Source of the DNA: Paenibacillus stellifer
GTDB taxonomy: Bacteria > Bacillota > Bacilli > Paenibacillales > Paenibacillaceae
DNA length: 64,000 nucleotides
Reading direction: 5' to 3'
Assembly (NCBI RefSeq): GCF_000758685.1
Contig: NZ_CP009286.1
Span: 3,564,501 to 3,628,500, forward strand
In this document: positions 26,830 through 34,199 of the stretch, in pieces
How positions within the stretch are numbered: the first letter of the stretch is position 1
Layout of the letters: each line of letters starts with the position of its first letter
Notes under the pieces: generated by a model
Databases searched by the model: none
What the model saw: the letters and a program-made list of their open reading frames with translations, nothing else
Told to the model about the DNA's origin: nothing
Program-made: the position numbers and the translations under genes

Positions 26830-28035
26830 TTATCCTTGCGCTTGCACGATACGAAGCGTATCGCGGGCGATTACGAGTTCCTCGTTCGTCGGAACGACGA
26901 GAACTTCCACCTTGGAGCCCGCAGTCGAAATGCGGCGAGGATCGCCGGAGCGAACCTTGTTGGCTTCGCGGTCAAGCTCGATGCCGAGGAAGGTCAGGTT
27001 GCTGAGAACCTTCTCCCGCAGCAGCGAGGCATTCTCGCCGACGCCGGCTGTGAAGACGATGACGTCAACGCCGTCCATCGCTGCCACATAGGAACCGATG
27101 TACTTGCGAAGCCGGTATTCATACATTTCAAAGGCCAGGGTCGAGTTAGGCTCGCCTTTCTCGTAACCGTCGATGATGTCGCGCATGTCACTGCTTGTGC
27201 CGGAGATCGCGAGCAGACCGCTGTGCTTGTTCAGCATCGAGCTTGCTTCGCCAGGCGTCAGCTCTTCCTTGTTCATAACATAAGGAACGACAGCCGGGTC
27301 GATGTCTCCGCTTCGCGTACCCATCATGAGACCTTCCAGCGGAGTCATGCCCATGGACGTATCCACCGAGACGCCTCCCTGCACAGCTGTTACACTGGCA
27401 CCGTTGCCGATATGGCAGGTAATGATCTTAAGATCTTCAACCGGACGTCCGATGAACTCGGCAGCGGCCTTGCTGACGAAGTCATGGGACGTGCCATGCG
27501 CGCCGTAGCGGCGAACCTTGTACTTATTGTACAGAACGCGCGGAATGGCATACATATAAGCCTTCTCCGGCATCGTCTGGTGGAACGCGGTGTCGAATAC
27601 GACAACCTGCGGCACGCCCGGCATATTGACTTCCGAAGCGGTAATCCCCATAACGGCTGCCGGGTTATGTAACGGCGCCAGGTCAAACAGACGGCGAATT
27701 TCCGATTTGGCAGGACCGTCAACGAGAGCCGATTTCTTGAAGACCTCGCCGCCGTGCACAACCCGATGGCCCACGGCGTTGATTTCGCCGATGGAATCGA
27801 TCACGCCATGCTCTTTATCGGTCAGGGCGGACAGCACCTTCCGGATCGCTGTTGTATGCTCCAGAATTTCGCTGACCTCCGTAAATTCCTGCTTGCCTGT
27901 CGGCTTATGCGTCAAGATGGAGGAGTCCATCCCGATGCGCTCCACCAGCCCTTTTGCCAGAACGGATTCATCCGTCATATCGTACAGCTGATATTTCAGC
28001 GAAGAAGAACCTGCGTTAATTACGAGAACTTTCAT
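26830..28035 (-). CDS. ackA: Acetate kinase
   Basis: AckA interconverts acetyl phosphate and acetate with ADP/ATP, giving ATP in overflow and fermentative metabolism. The 401-residue protein has the ASKHA fold: NAGSSSLKYQLYD at the start, AVGHRVVHGGEVF, VVFDTAFHQTMP, RYGAHGTSHDFV, HIGNGASVTA and FTAGVGENA. Its ATG overlaps the hbd stop by 4 nt (ATGA), so translation is coupled. No upstream cre site typical of the B. subtilis gene was seen, which fits its being second in an operon. Confidence 0.97.
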   Translation of the reverse strand: MKVLVINAGSSSLKYQLYDMTDESVLAKGLVERIGMDSSILTHKPTGKQEFTEVSEILEHTTAIRKVLSALTDKEHGVIDSIGEINAVGHRVVHGGEVFKKSALVDGPAKSEIRRLFDLAPLHNPAAVMGITASEVNMPGVPQVVVFDTAFHQTMPEKAYMYAIPRVLYNKYKVRRYGAHGTSHDFVSKAAAEFIGRPVEDLKIITCHIGNGASVTAVQGGVSVDTSMGMTPLEGLMMGTRSGDIDPAVVPYVMNKEELTPGEASSMLNKHSGLLAISGTSSDMRDIIDGYEKGEPNSTLAFEMYEYRLRKYIGSYVAAMDGVDVIVFTAGVGENASLLREKVLSNLTFLGIELDREANKVRSGDPRRISTAGSKVEVLVVPTNEELVIARDTLRIVQAQG

Positions 28036-28904
28036 ATGCGGTCACCATCCTTGTCATACTTGAAGAAGCCTTCGCCCGATTTCATTCCCAGTTGTCCTGC
28101 GCGAACCATCTTCTTCAGAATCGTCGAAGGGCGGTATTTCAGCTCGCCGAACTCGCGGAACATCCGTTCCAGGGCGGCAAGAACCGAATCCAGGCCGAAA
28201 CGGTCGGCCATTTCAAGCGGACCATATTGGAACTGGTAGCCAACGCGCATGGCATCGTCGATATCTTTGGCGGATGCGACGCCTTCCTGAAGCACATGCA
28301 TCGCTTCGTTGATGAACAGGCAAATGAGGCGTGAAGTTACGAATCCCGGGGATTCATAAATCATTACGCCTTTCTTCTCGACAACTTCGTCGACGAATGC
28401 TTTGGTATTCTCAAAAGTGGTATCGGAAGTCTTCAGGCCGCGTACGAGTTCGACAACGTCAACCTTGGCCACCGGATAAATAAAGTGCATGCCAATTACA
28501 CGCTCCGGGTACATGGTCGAGCTGGCAAGCTCGGTCAAGCTGAGCGTGGATGTATTGCTGGCGAGAATAATATTGTTCGGACATACCTGGTCAAGCTGAT
28601 TGAATACTTTCTTCTTCTCCTCCAGATCCTCGATAATCGTCTCTATGACCATATCGCAGGCGCTGAGTTCGGCGAAGTGAGTGACTTTCTGGATACGGCC
28701 GAGAATGAGCTTCTTCTCTGCTTGGGTAATTGCCCATTTCTCCAACTGTTTGTCCAGACTTGTCTCAATCATGCTGTAGGAATAGTCCAATTTCTCCGGC
28801 GTCTTCTCCACGAGAAGCACATCCAGGCCCTTGGCTGCCAGCATTTCGGCAATCCCTTGTCCCATCGTGCCTCCGCCGATGACACCGATTTTTTTGAAAT
28901 TCAT
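28032..28904 (-). CDS. 3-hydroxybutyryl-CoA dehydrogenase
   Basis: The 290-residue protein has an N-terminal NAD-binding fold (KIGVIGGGTMGQGIAEMLA) and a C-terminal 3-hydroxyacyl-CoA dehydrogenase domain. The catalytic-type segment is IGMHFIYPVAKVDVVELV, and ASNTSTLSLTELAS and GFVTSRLI are conserved. It oxidises 3-hydroxybutyryl-CoA or reduces acetoacetyl-CoA in the cytoplasm. ATG 28904 follows GGAGG with correct spacing, and the longer open frame to 28937 lacks one. It is the first gene of a coupled hbd-ackA operon. No other butyrate or fatty acid gene is nearby, so the metabolic direction is unknown. Symbol in relatives: hbd or mmgB. Confidence 0.92.
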   Translation of the reverse strand: MNFKKIGVIGGGTMGQGIAEMLAAKGLDVLLVEKTPEKLDYSYSMIETSLDKQLEKWAITQAEKKLILGRIQKVTHFAELSACDMVIETIIEDLEEKKKVFNQLDQVCPNNIILASNTSTLSLTELASSTMYPERVIGMHFIYPVAKVDVVELVRGLKTSDTTFENTKAFVDEVVEKKGVMIYESPGFVTSRLICLFINEAMHVLQEGVASAKDIDDAMRVGYQFQYGPLEMADRFGLDSVLAALERMFREFGELKYRPSTILKKMVRAGQLGMKSGEGFFKYDKDGDRI

Positions 28905-28931
28905 AAAAAGCCTCCATCCTTTCAGGTATCT

Positions 28932-28946
28932 CTGCAATTGTTGCAG
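28932..28946. promoter_or_regulatory. Short palindrome ahead of hbd-ackA
   Basis: CTGCAATTGTTGCAG has perfect 6-bp arms around 3 bp and lies 28 bp before the hbd start codon. It could be an operator. It does not fit the Rex, CcpA or CodY consensus. Confidence 0.3.
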
Positions 28947-29013
28947 GACCTATTTTTCTGTCGAAAAAACAACATACTCCGACATATAATAATATCTTAG
29001 CATGCCGGAAAAG

Positions 29014-29048
29014 TAAAAAAAAATAACCGGCATAAAGAATTATGCCGG
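29014..29048 (-). terminator. Terminator overlapping the FtsH-like stop codon
   Basis: ACCGGCATAA and TTATGCCGGT pair, followed on the minus strand by TATTTTTTTTTAC. The TAA stop is inside the stem. Confidence 0.82.
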
Positions 29049-30542
29049 TAAAAGTACACTGTCACGAAATTGACAACGAAATTGATCGCCGGACAGCACT
29101 TCTTCCTTCATGAGGATATCCAGGGAATACTCGAAGATATTCCGTTTGTTCTCAAGGATGTCCCGTGTGCGGCTCATCAGTTCGTCCAGGATGCTGGTAT
29201 TCTCTTTCATGATTTCTTCGGTCGTGACCATTTCAAGCTTGGCGATGCCAAGCGATGTCAGGCCCGATTTCATCATCATCTCCACAATGCCGAGCGCCTG
29301 GTCAAAGTCTCCACGGGAGCCTGTGCTGCGTCCGCCGTAGAAAATTTCCTCGGCTGCGGCGCCGCCCAGTGCGATCATAATCTGCTCTTCCAAAAACTCC
29401 TTAGTATATAAGTACTGTTCCTGCTGCGGATTATGTCTTACATAACCTAGTGCCTGTCCGCGCGGAGTCAGTGTAACCTGACTGACGCTTCCCGGACGCA
29501 GCGATTCCGCCATAATGGCATGTCCAAGCTCGTGAATCGCCACGCGCTTCTTCTCTTCCTGATTGGTCTCGCGGTCCGTCTTCTCGCCCATCATCACTTT
29601 GTCGATCGCCATCGCCAGATGCCGGTGCTCCACCTGCGTCAGATTTTCACGCATCATGTAAATGGCGGCTTCGTTCATGACGCTCTCAAGCTGGGCGCCG
29701 GAGAAATTATAGGCTTCCTCGGCGATCTTGTCGAGATTGACGCTTTCGTGCAGAGGCTTGTTCTTGGCATGCAGCTCCAGAATTGACTTGCGGCCCTTCT
29801 TGTCGGGCATATCCACCTGGATATGACGGTCGAACCGTCCAGGGCGCAGCAGCGCCGAGTCCAGCATCTCCTTGCGGTTCGTCGCAGCGATGAGCAGAAT
29901 ACGCGGCGTATCGGAATTGTAGATGCCGTCCATCTCGGTAAGGAGCTGGTTCAGCGTCTGGTCGTATTCCCGCTGTTGGCCGCCTTCACGCTTGCCTCCG
30001 ATAACATCGATTTCATCGATAAAAATAATGGCGCTCTCTTTGTTCTCCTTCGCCGCTCGGCTCCGGGCATCCTTGAAGAGATCGCGAATGCGGCCGGCGC
30101 CGACACCCACGTACATCTCCACAAATTCACTGCCCGATGCTGCCACAAATACGGAATTGGTGTAATGAGCAGCGGCTTTGGCCATCAATGTCTTGCCGGT
30201 TCCGGGAGGGCCGGTCAGCAGGATGCCCTTCAGAGGACGGATGCCGAACTTGCTGATCTCCTCGTGGCGGATCAGGAAGTCGAGCGCCTCGCGCAGCTCC
30301 TGCTTCGCGTTGTCCTGGCCGCCGATTTCCTCAAAGGTCAGCTTCGCAGGGCCGGCCTTTTTGCGCTTCTTTTCCGCACCTGCATTAACGGCAATTCCGC
30401 CCCGCATATGCGTAATGAACAGCAAGCCACCGACCATGACGGCCGCGATAATTACCGGCACAATATTGAGGCCGAGAAAAGCCAGAAAAATAAGCAGTAC
30501 AGGTACGAATCCGATGATGATTTCCTTGGTCCATTTAGGCAT
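29040..30542 (-). CDS. Short FtsH-type AAA+ zinc metalloprotease lacking the extracytoplasmic domain
   Basis: The 500-residue protein has Walker A GPPGTGKT (111-118), Walker B IIFIDEID (172-179), arginine fingers in ALLRPGRFDRH and the M41 zinc motif HELGH (337-341), with the third ligand Asp in SRGDFDQA. These match a catalytically intact FtsH that unfolds and degrades membrane and soluble proteins. It is about 130-150 residues shorter than housekeeping FtsH. The two membrane segments (about 8-24 and 27-46) follow each other almost directly, so the usual outer domain of about 75 residues is missing, and the tail is short. The start overlaps the stop of the next upstream gene by 8 nt. A housekeeping ftsH is expected elsewhere. 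Confidence 0.9.
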   Translation of the reverse strand: MPKWTKEIIIGFVPVLLIFLAFLGLNIVPVIIAAVMVGGLLFITHMRGGIAVNAGAEKKRKKAGPAKLTFEEIGGQDNAKQELREALDFLIRHEEISKFGIRPLKGILLTGPPGTGKTLMAKAAAHYTNSVFVAASGSEFVEMYVGVGAGRIRDLFKDARSRAAKENKESAIIFIDEIDVIGGKREGGQQREYDQTLNQLLTEMDGIYNSDTPRILLIAATNRKEMLDSALLRPGRFDRHIQVDMPDKKGRKSILELHAKNKPLHESVNLDKIAEEAYNFSGAQLESVMNEAAIYMMRENLTQVEHRHLAMAIDKVMMGEKTDRETNQEEKKRVAIHELGHAIMAESLRPGSVSQVTLTPRGQALGYVRHNPQQEQYLYTKEFLEEQIMIALGGAAAEEIFYGGRSTGSRGDFDQALGIVEMMMKSGLTSLGIAKLEMVTTEEIMKENTSILDELMSRTRDILENKRNIFEYSLDILMKEEVLSGDQFRCQFRDSVLLPA

Positions 30543-31068
30543 TGTTCCATACCCCCAGCTTCTCAGCCTGGCGCGGCAGGATGATGAACTTGCTCTCCTT
30601 GCCGTCCGATAGACTTACATATACATTGTTATCGTCAATTTCCGTTGTCGCCTGAACACCTGTGAACTCCTTCGACAGATCATTAAGCGTCTCGGGAATC
30701 AGCGTATACTTGCCGCTCTCCATAGCCTCAGCCACCGAGAACAGCGCCTTGTTCCAGTAATCGTCAAGTGTCTGGTTGGAATGCTGCGTTACATCAAGCT
30801 TCACGGTGCGGCTCCCGATTATAGTCTTGCCTTCCGTTTCAATATATTGGACCAGCTCACGCAATTTAGTGCCTGGCTGCAAATCAAGTTTCAAATTGAC
30901 TTCACTGCGGTTAATAGAGACTTGGGAGGCATTGACTCCCTTGTAGCTGCTGACGATTTTTTCAAGCGGCTCCTGGACGGCGAACTCCCGATACAGGAAC
31001 CAGCCGCCGAACAGGACGGCAGCAGTCAGCACTGCGGTCAGCAGTACAGGCATTAGACGAAGTTTCAA
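30535..31068 (-). CDS. Membrane-anchored protein, proposed partner of the FtsH-type protease
   Basis: The 177-residue protein has one N-terminal membrane segment (LMPVLLTAVLTAAVLFGGWF) and about 150 residues expected outside the cell, containing LKLDLQPGTKLRELVQYIE, VKLDVTQHSNQTLDDYWN and VYVSLSDGKESKFIIL. I do not recognise the family. TTG 31068 is the start because AGGAGG is spaced 7-8 nt upstream and no good ATG follows early. Its stop overlaps the FtsH-like start by 8 nt (ATGCCTAA), which points to coupled translation and a joint function. The inference is that it supplies the extracytoplasmic part that the protease lacks, or delivers substrates. Confidence 0.75.
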   Translation of the reverse strand: MKLRLMPVLLTAVLTAAVLFGGWFLYREFAVQEPLEKIVSSYKGVNASQVSINRSEVNLKLDLQPGTKLRELVQYIETEGKTIIGSRTVKLDVTQHSNQTLDDYWNKALFSVAEAMESGKYTLIPETLNDLSKEFTGVQATTEIDDNNVYVSLSDGKESKFIILPRQAEKLGVWNNA

Positions 31069-31183
31069 ACAGCGTCCTCCTCTCTGAGATACAACGAACG
31101 AATCCTTATACCTGTCGTCATGTCGTCATTATGTGACCGACATTTTTTGTCGCGCCTTAATACATCTAGTAGTATATCATAGG

Positions 31184-31212
31184 AGTATATACGAGGACGA
31201 TTGATTTGTGAA
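31184..31212 (-). promoter_or_regulatory. Promoter of the FtsH-partner operon
   Basis: TTCACA (31207-31212), 17-nt spacer, TATACT (31184-31189) on the minus strand. The leader of about 110 nt contains a CGACA/TGTCG hairpin and a direct repeat ATGACGACATGACGAC (31116-31131). Confidence 0.5.
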
Positions 31213-31272
31213 TAATATTTAAAATTTTACCTTCTATTTTCTGCCTATTGTATTCTCAAAATCTAAGGAAAA

Positions 31273-31313
31273 CCCAAAAAACCTTCAGGCCGCAAGCGGC
31301 TTGAAGGTTTTAA
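31273..31313 (-). terminator. Terminator after tseB
   Basis: AACCTTCA and TTGAAGGTT with inner GGCCGC/GCGGC form the stem, followed on the minus strand by TTTTTTGGGTTTTCC. Confidence 0.8.
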
Positions 31314-31330
31314 TTTGAGCAGAGTAATGG

Positions 31331-31849
31331 TCAACGACTGGGCAAGGAGTAGCCTTCACCAATCTGCTGTCCGTCCGAGAACCGATAGAACCGGTAATAA
31401 TACTTGTCATTCTCTTTGCAAAAAAGCTGCCAGACATACTCTCCGTTATACGCGCCGGCAAGCAGACGTTTGATTTGAACGCCGGGAATTGAGGACTCGA
31501 TCAGCTGCCTCATCTTCTTCTCGGAGACGCCTTTGGAGACCTCCTGGGCGTATACGCCGTTCTGTCCGCCGGCCGGCTTGCCATCCTCTGTGAAACGCAC
31601 CCAGACCATCATATCCGTTCCGGATGCATTCTTGCCGCTGACGACCCAGTAGATGGAGTTCGCGTCCCACACCGATTTCCGGACACTATCAATCTCTGTC
31701 AGCCCCGCTGCGCTGTCTGCGGCAGCTTCGGCCGCGCTACGCTCATTCCATTGATCCCTCAGTACGTAGGCGAAGAATTGATAGAGGGCGAACAGAAAGA
31801 GCACGGCCAGAAAGATCCCGTACAGAATCCATTTTCTCCTAGTTCTCAA
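31331..31849 (-). CDS. tseB: YpmB/TseB-like membrane-anchored protein (DUF5590/PepSY type)
   Basis: The 172-residue protein has one N-terminal membrane segment (WILYGIFLAVLFLFALYQFF) and an extracytoplasmic part with two PepSY-like halves (SIYWVVSGKNASGTDMMVWV and EYVWQLFCKENDKYYYRFYR). This matches B. subtilis YpmB (TseB), which associates with penicillin-binding protein PBP2A and cell-wall elongation. In B. subtilis ypmB follows dinG and ypmA in the same neighbourhood as here. The assignment rests on pattern and synteny. Confidence 0.82.
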   Translation of the reverse strand: MRTRRKWILYGIFLAVLFLFALYQFFAYVLRDQWNERSAAEAAADSAAGLTEIDSVRKSVWDANSIYWVVSGKNASGTDMMVWVRFTEDGKPAGGQNGVYAQEVSKGVSEKKMRQLIESSIPGVQIKRLLAGAYNGEYVWQLFCKENDKYYYRFYRFSDGQQIGEGYSLPSR

Positions 31850-31915
31850 CTTGCTGTTCTCCTTCTGTGAGGTTTAGGTTCCCGTCGTTACCAGACAGGC
31901 ATAGACAAGCACAGG

Positions 31916-33217
31916 CTACCTTTTGAGCAGTCCCTCAAATGCTTCCTGCGCCTTGCGGCGGACTTCTTCCTCATCCAGCGTCAGGCAGAGGCCGTGCTTC
32001 ACAACCTGCTTGCCATCTACCCATACATGCTCGACGTCCTTGGCGCTTGCCGAGTATACGGCATGTGATACCAGATCCGTATGCGGCAGCAGATGCGGCT
32101 GGTCAATATCCAGGGCGATAAAATCCGCCTTCATTCCGGGCGCAAGCTTGCCTATCTGATCCAGGAAGATAGACTTCGCTCCATACTCTGTAGCCATACG
32201 CAGAGCTTCACTCGCAGGCACAGCCGTCGGATCGCCGGAGACCCCTTTATGAATCAAGGCAGCCAGACGCATTTCCTCGAACATATCCAGATTATTGTTG
32301 CTCGCTGGACCGTCCGTTCCCAAGGAAACCGTAACGCCCGCCTTAAGGAGCTCGGGAACCCGCGCGACTCCACTCGCCAGTTTCAGATTGCTTCCCGGAT
32401 TGTGGGAGACGCCGACCTGATAACGGGCCAGAATTTCAATCTCCTCGTCATTCAGATGCACCCCATGCGCCACCAGTGACGGCCGGGTGAACATGCCGAG
32501 CTTCTCCAGATGAGCGACGGGACGCAGCCCGAAATCCGCCTCATTCTGCTCCACTTCACGGCGGGTCTCCGACATGTGGGTATGCAGAGGAAGGTCCAAA
32601 TCATGCGCGGCCTGAACGAATTTCTCGAAGAAATCAGGCGGACAAGTATACGGGGAGTGCGGCGATATCATCGCTGTAATCCGTCCCCCTGCGCTTCCGT
32701 GATAATCTTTGGCAAAGGCAACGGCTTCCGCCAGCTTCTGACGCTGCACCTCTTCCGGGCACAGTCCAATGACGCCGCGCATCAGCACGGCGCGAATGCC
32801 GGATTTCTCCGCCACCTCGGCCACCCGGTCCATATGATCGTACATATCAAGGAAGGTGGTCGTGCCGCCTTTCAGCATTTCCAGTACGGACAGCGCGCTT
32901 CCCCAGTAGACGTCATCTCCGGTGAATTTCGCTTCCATTGGCCACATTTTCTCCTGCAGCCAGATTTGCAGTGCGAGGTCGTCCCCATAACCGCGAAGCA
33001 GCGACATCGCCGCATGACCATGTGTATTGACCAAGCCGGGCATGAACAGCAGCCGGCTGCCATCGAATGTCTCCACGCCCTCGGGAACAGCATTCAATGC
33101 TTCTCCTATGTATGTGATTACCCCATTCTCCACGATCATATCTCCGCCAATCACGGCGGGCTTATCATCTCCGGGCACGACAAATTTGCCGCCGCGGACG
33201 ATCCACTTATCGCTCAT
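31916..33217 (-). CDS. mtaD: 5-methylthioadenosine/S-adenosylhomocysteine deaminase (amidohydrolase family)
   Basis: The 433-residue protein fits the MtaD branch of the amidohydrolase superfamily. The metal site is seen in VNTHGHAAMSLLRGYGDDL, further His in LHTHMSETRREVEQNEAD and VAHGVHLNDEE, and Asp in LGTDGPASNNNLDMFEEM. Such enzymes deaminate MTA, SAH or 5'-deoxyadenosine in S-adenosylmethionine by-product salvage. ATG 33217 (MSDKWIVRGGKFVV) is the natural start; a longer open frame to 33295 runs into rex. It overlaps rex by 11 nt, so the two are co-translated. Exact substrate cannot be told. Confidence 0.88.
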   Translation of the reverse strand: MSDKWIVRGGKFVVPGDDKPAVIGGDMIVENGVITYIGEALNAVPEGVETFDGSRLLFMPGLVNTHGHAAMSLLRGYGDDLALQIWLQEKMWPMEAKFTGDDVYWGSALSVLEMLKGGTTTFLDMYDHMDRVAEVAEKSGIRAVLMRGVIGLCPEEVQRQKLAEAVAFAKDYHGSAGGRITAMISPHSPYTCPPDFFEKFVQAAHDLDLPLHTHMSETRREVEQNEADFGLRPVAHLEKLGMFTRPSLVAHGVHLNDEEIEILARYQVGVSHNPGSNLKLASGVARVPELLKAGVTVSLGTDGPASNNNLDMFEEMRLAALIHKGVSGDPTAVPASEALRMATEYGAKSIFLDQIGKLAPGMKADFIALDIDQPHLLPHTDLVSHAVYSASAKDVEHVWVDGKQVVKHGLCLTLDEEEVRRKAQEAFEGLLKR

Positions 33218-33857
33218 CCTGTTCTTCGTCCTTTCCGTCATGCAGATAATAGGCAAGGCTCTGCAGATCTGTTGTAAAATCGGCTGCGTGCACACGAACC
33301 TCTTGCGGGGTCTTCAGGATGACCGGAGCGAAATTAAGGATGGCTTCGATACCTGATTCAATCAGTATATTGGCCACATTCTGCGCTTCCTGGTCCGGCA
33401 CGGTAATGATGCCAATCCGGATGCCCTGTTCGCGTACGGTCTTGGACAGCTCTTCCATCGGCTGCACGGTCAGCGTATTGATTTTGGTTCCGACCTTCGG
33501 CGGGTAGGAATCGAAGACAGCCGTAATTTTCATCGTGTCTTTCAAATAGGCGTTATAGTTGGACAGCGCGTGGCCGAGGTTACCGGCTCCGACCAGAGCA
33601 ACATTGATCGGCTGGTCCAGCTTGAGAATATGACGGATTTTCTCGATCAGATAAGCTACATCATAACCGATGCCTTTTCTTCCGAAATCTCCGAAATAGG
33701 CAAGATCCTTGCGAATCTGGGCAGGGTTCAAATCCAGACGCTGGCCCAATTCCTGAGAAGAGACTGTGGAGATTTCGCGCCGGTGCAGGTCGTTCAGAAA
33801 GCGCAGGTATACAGGCAGCCTGCGTACAACGGCCTCTGATATTTTGTCCGATTTCAT
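33207..33857 (-). CDS. rex: Redox-sensing transcriptional repressor Rex
   Basis: Rex represses fermentation and respiratory genes when NADH is low relative to NAD+. The 216-residue protein has the N-terminal winged helix (VVRRLPVYLRFLNDL, LNPAQIRKDLAYFGDFGRKG) and a Rossmann NAD(H) domain (NVALVGAGNLGHALSNY), with a swapped C-terminal helix (DFTTDLQSLAYYLHDG). GGAGGAG precedes the ATG. No TTGTGAA-type Rex box was found in this window, including before hbd-ackA, so its targets are elsewhere. Confidence 0.97.
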   Translation of the reverse strand: MKSDKISEAVVRRLPVYLRFLNDLHRREISTVSSQELGQRLDLNPAQIRKDLAYFGDFGRKGIGYDVAYLIEKIRHILKLDQPINVALVGAGNLGHALSNYNAYLKDTMKITAVFDSYPPKVGTKINTLTVQPMEELSKTVREQGIRIGIITVPDQEAQNVANILIESGIEAILNFAPVILKTPQEVRVHAADFTTDLQSLAYYLHDGKDEEQDER

Positions 33858-34199
33858 GAGTTCTCCTCCTAATCGATATCGGTGCCTTTCATCCCAAAAC
33901 CTCTCAAAGTCCAGCCTTAGGCTATTACGTCAAGAGCCCGCAGGGCCACCTGCACCTCGTTCAGGACCTCCGTTCAAATGGCGATTGGACGAAGGCAGAC
34001 GAAGCTTCGGCGGGTTTTGGGTGACAAGGACCGCTTGCATCCCTGACGGGACACTTTAAATATACGGGATCTGCTGCAATTACATGAACAGAAGACATTC
34101 CCGGAAATAGGGTTAATCGTAATAATATCAGCCATGACCAGCCGGTCTGACTTCAGGACGACTAAGAACTACGATCCGTCACTCAGCTTCCGCAGGTTA
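33858..34199 (-). other. Intergenic region between dinG and rex without a recognised gene
   Basis: A 342-bp gap. It holds the rex ribosome binding site and a 36-codon minus-strand open frame near 33920-34040 (MQAVLVTQNPPKLRLPSS at its start) that lacks a spaced Shine-Dalgarno. I saw no terminator for dinG and no Rex, cre or T-box motif. Confidence 0.4.

Noticed and set aside
26551..27672. A 373-codon plus-strand open frame over asnS start and ackA
   Set aside because: It crosses two genes and a terminator hairpin, which a real gene would not.
28904..29039. Rex or CcpA site before hbd-ackA
   Set aside because: No TTGTGAA-N4-TTCACAA or cre-like 15-mer could be found in the upstream region.
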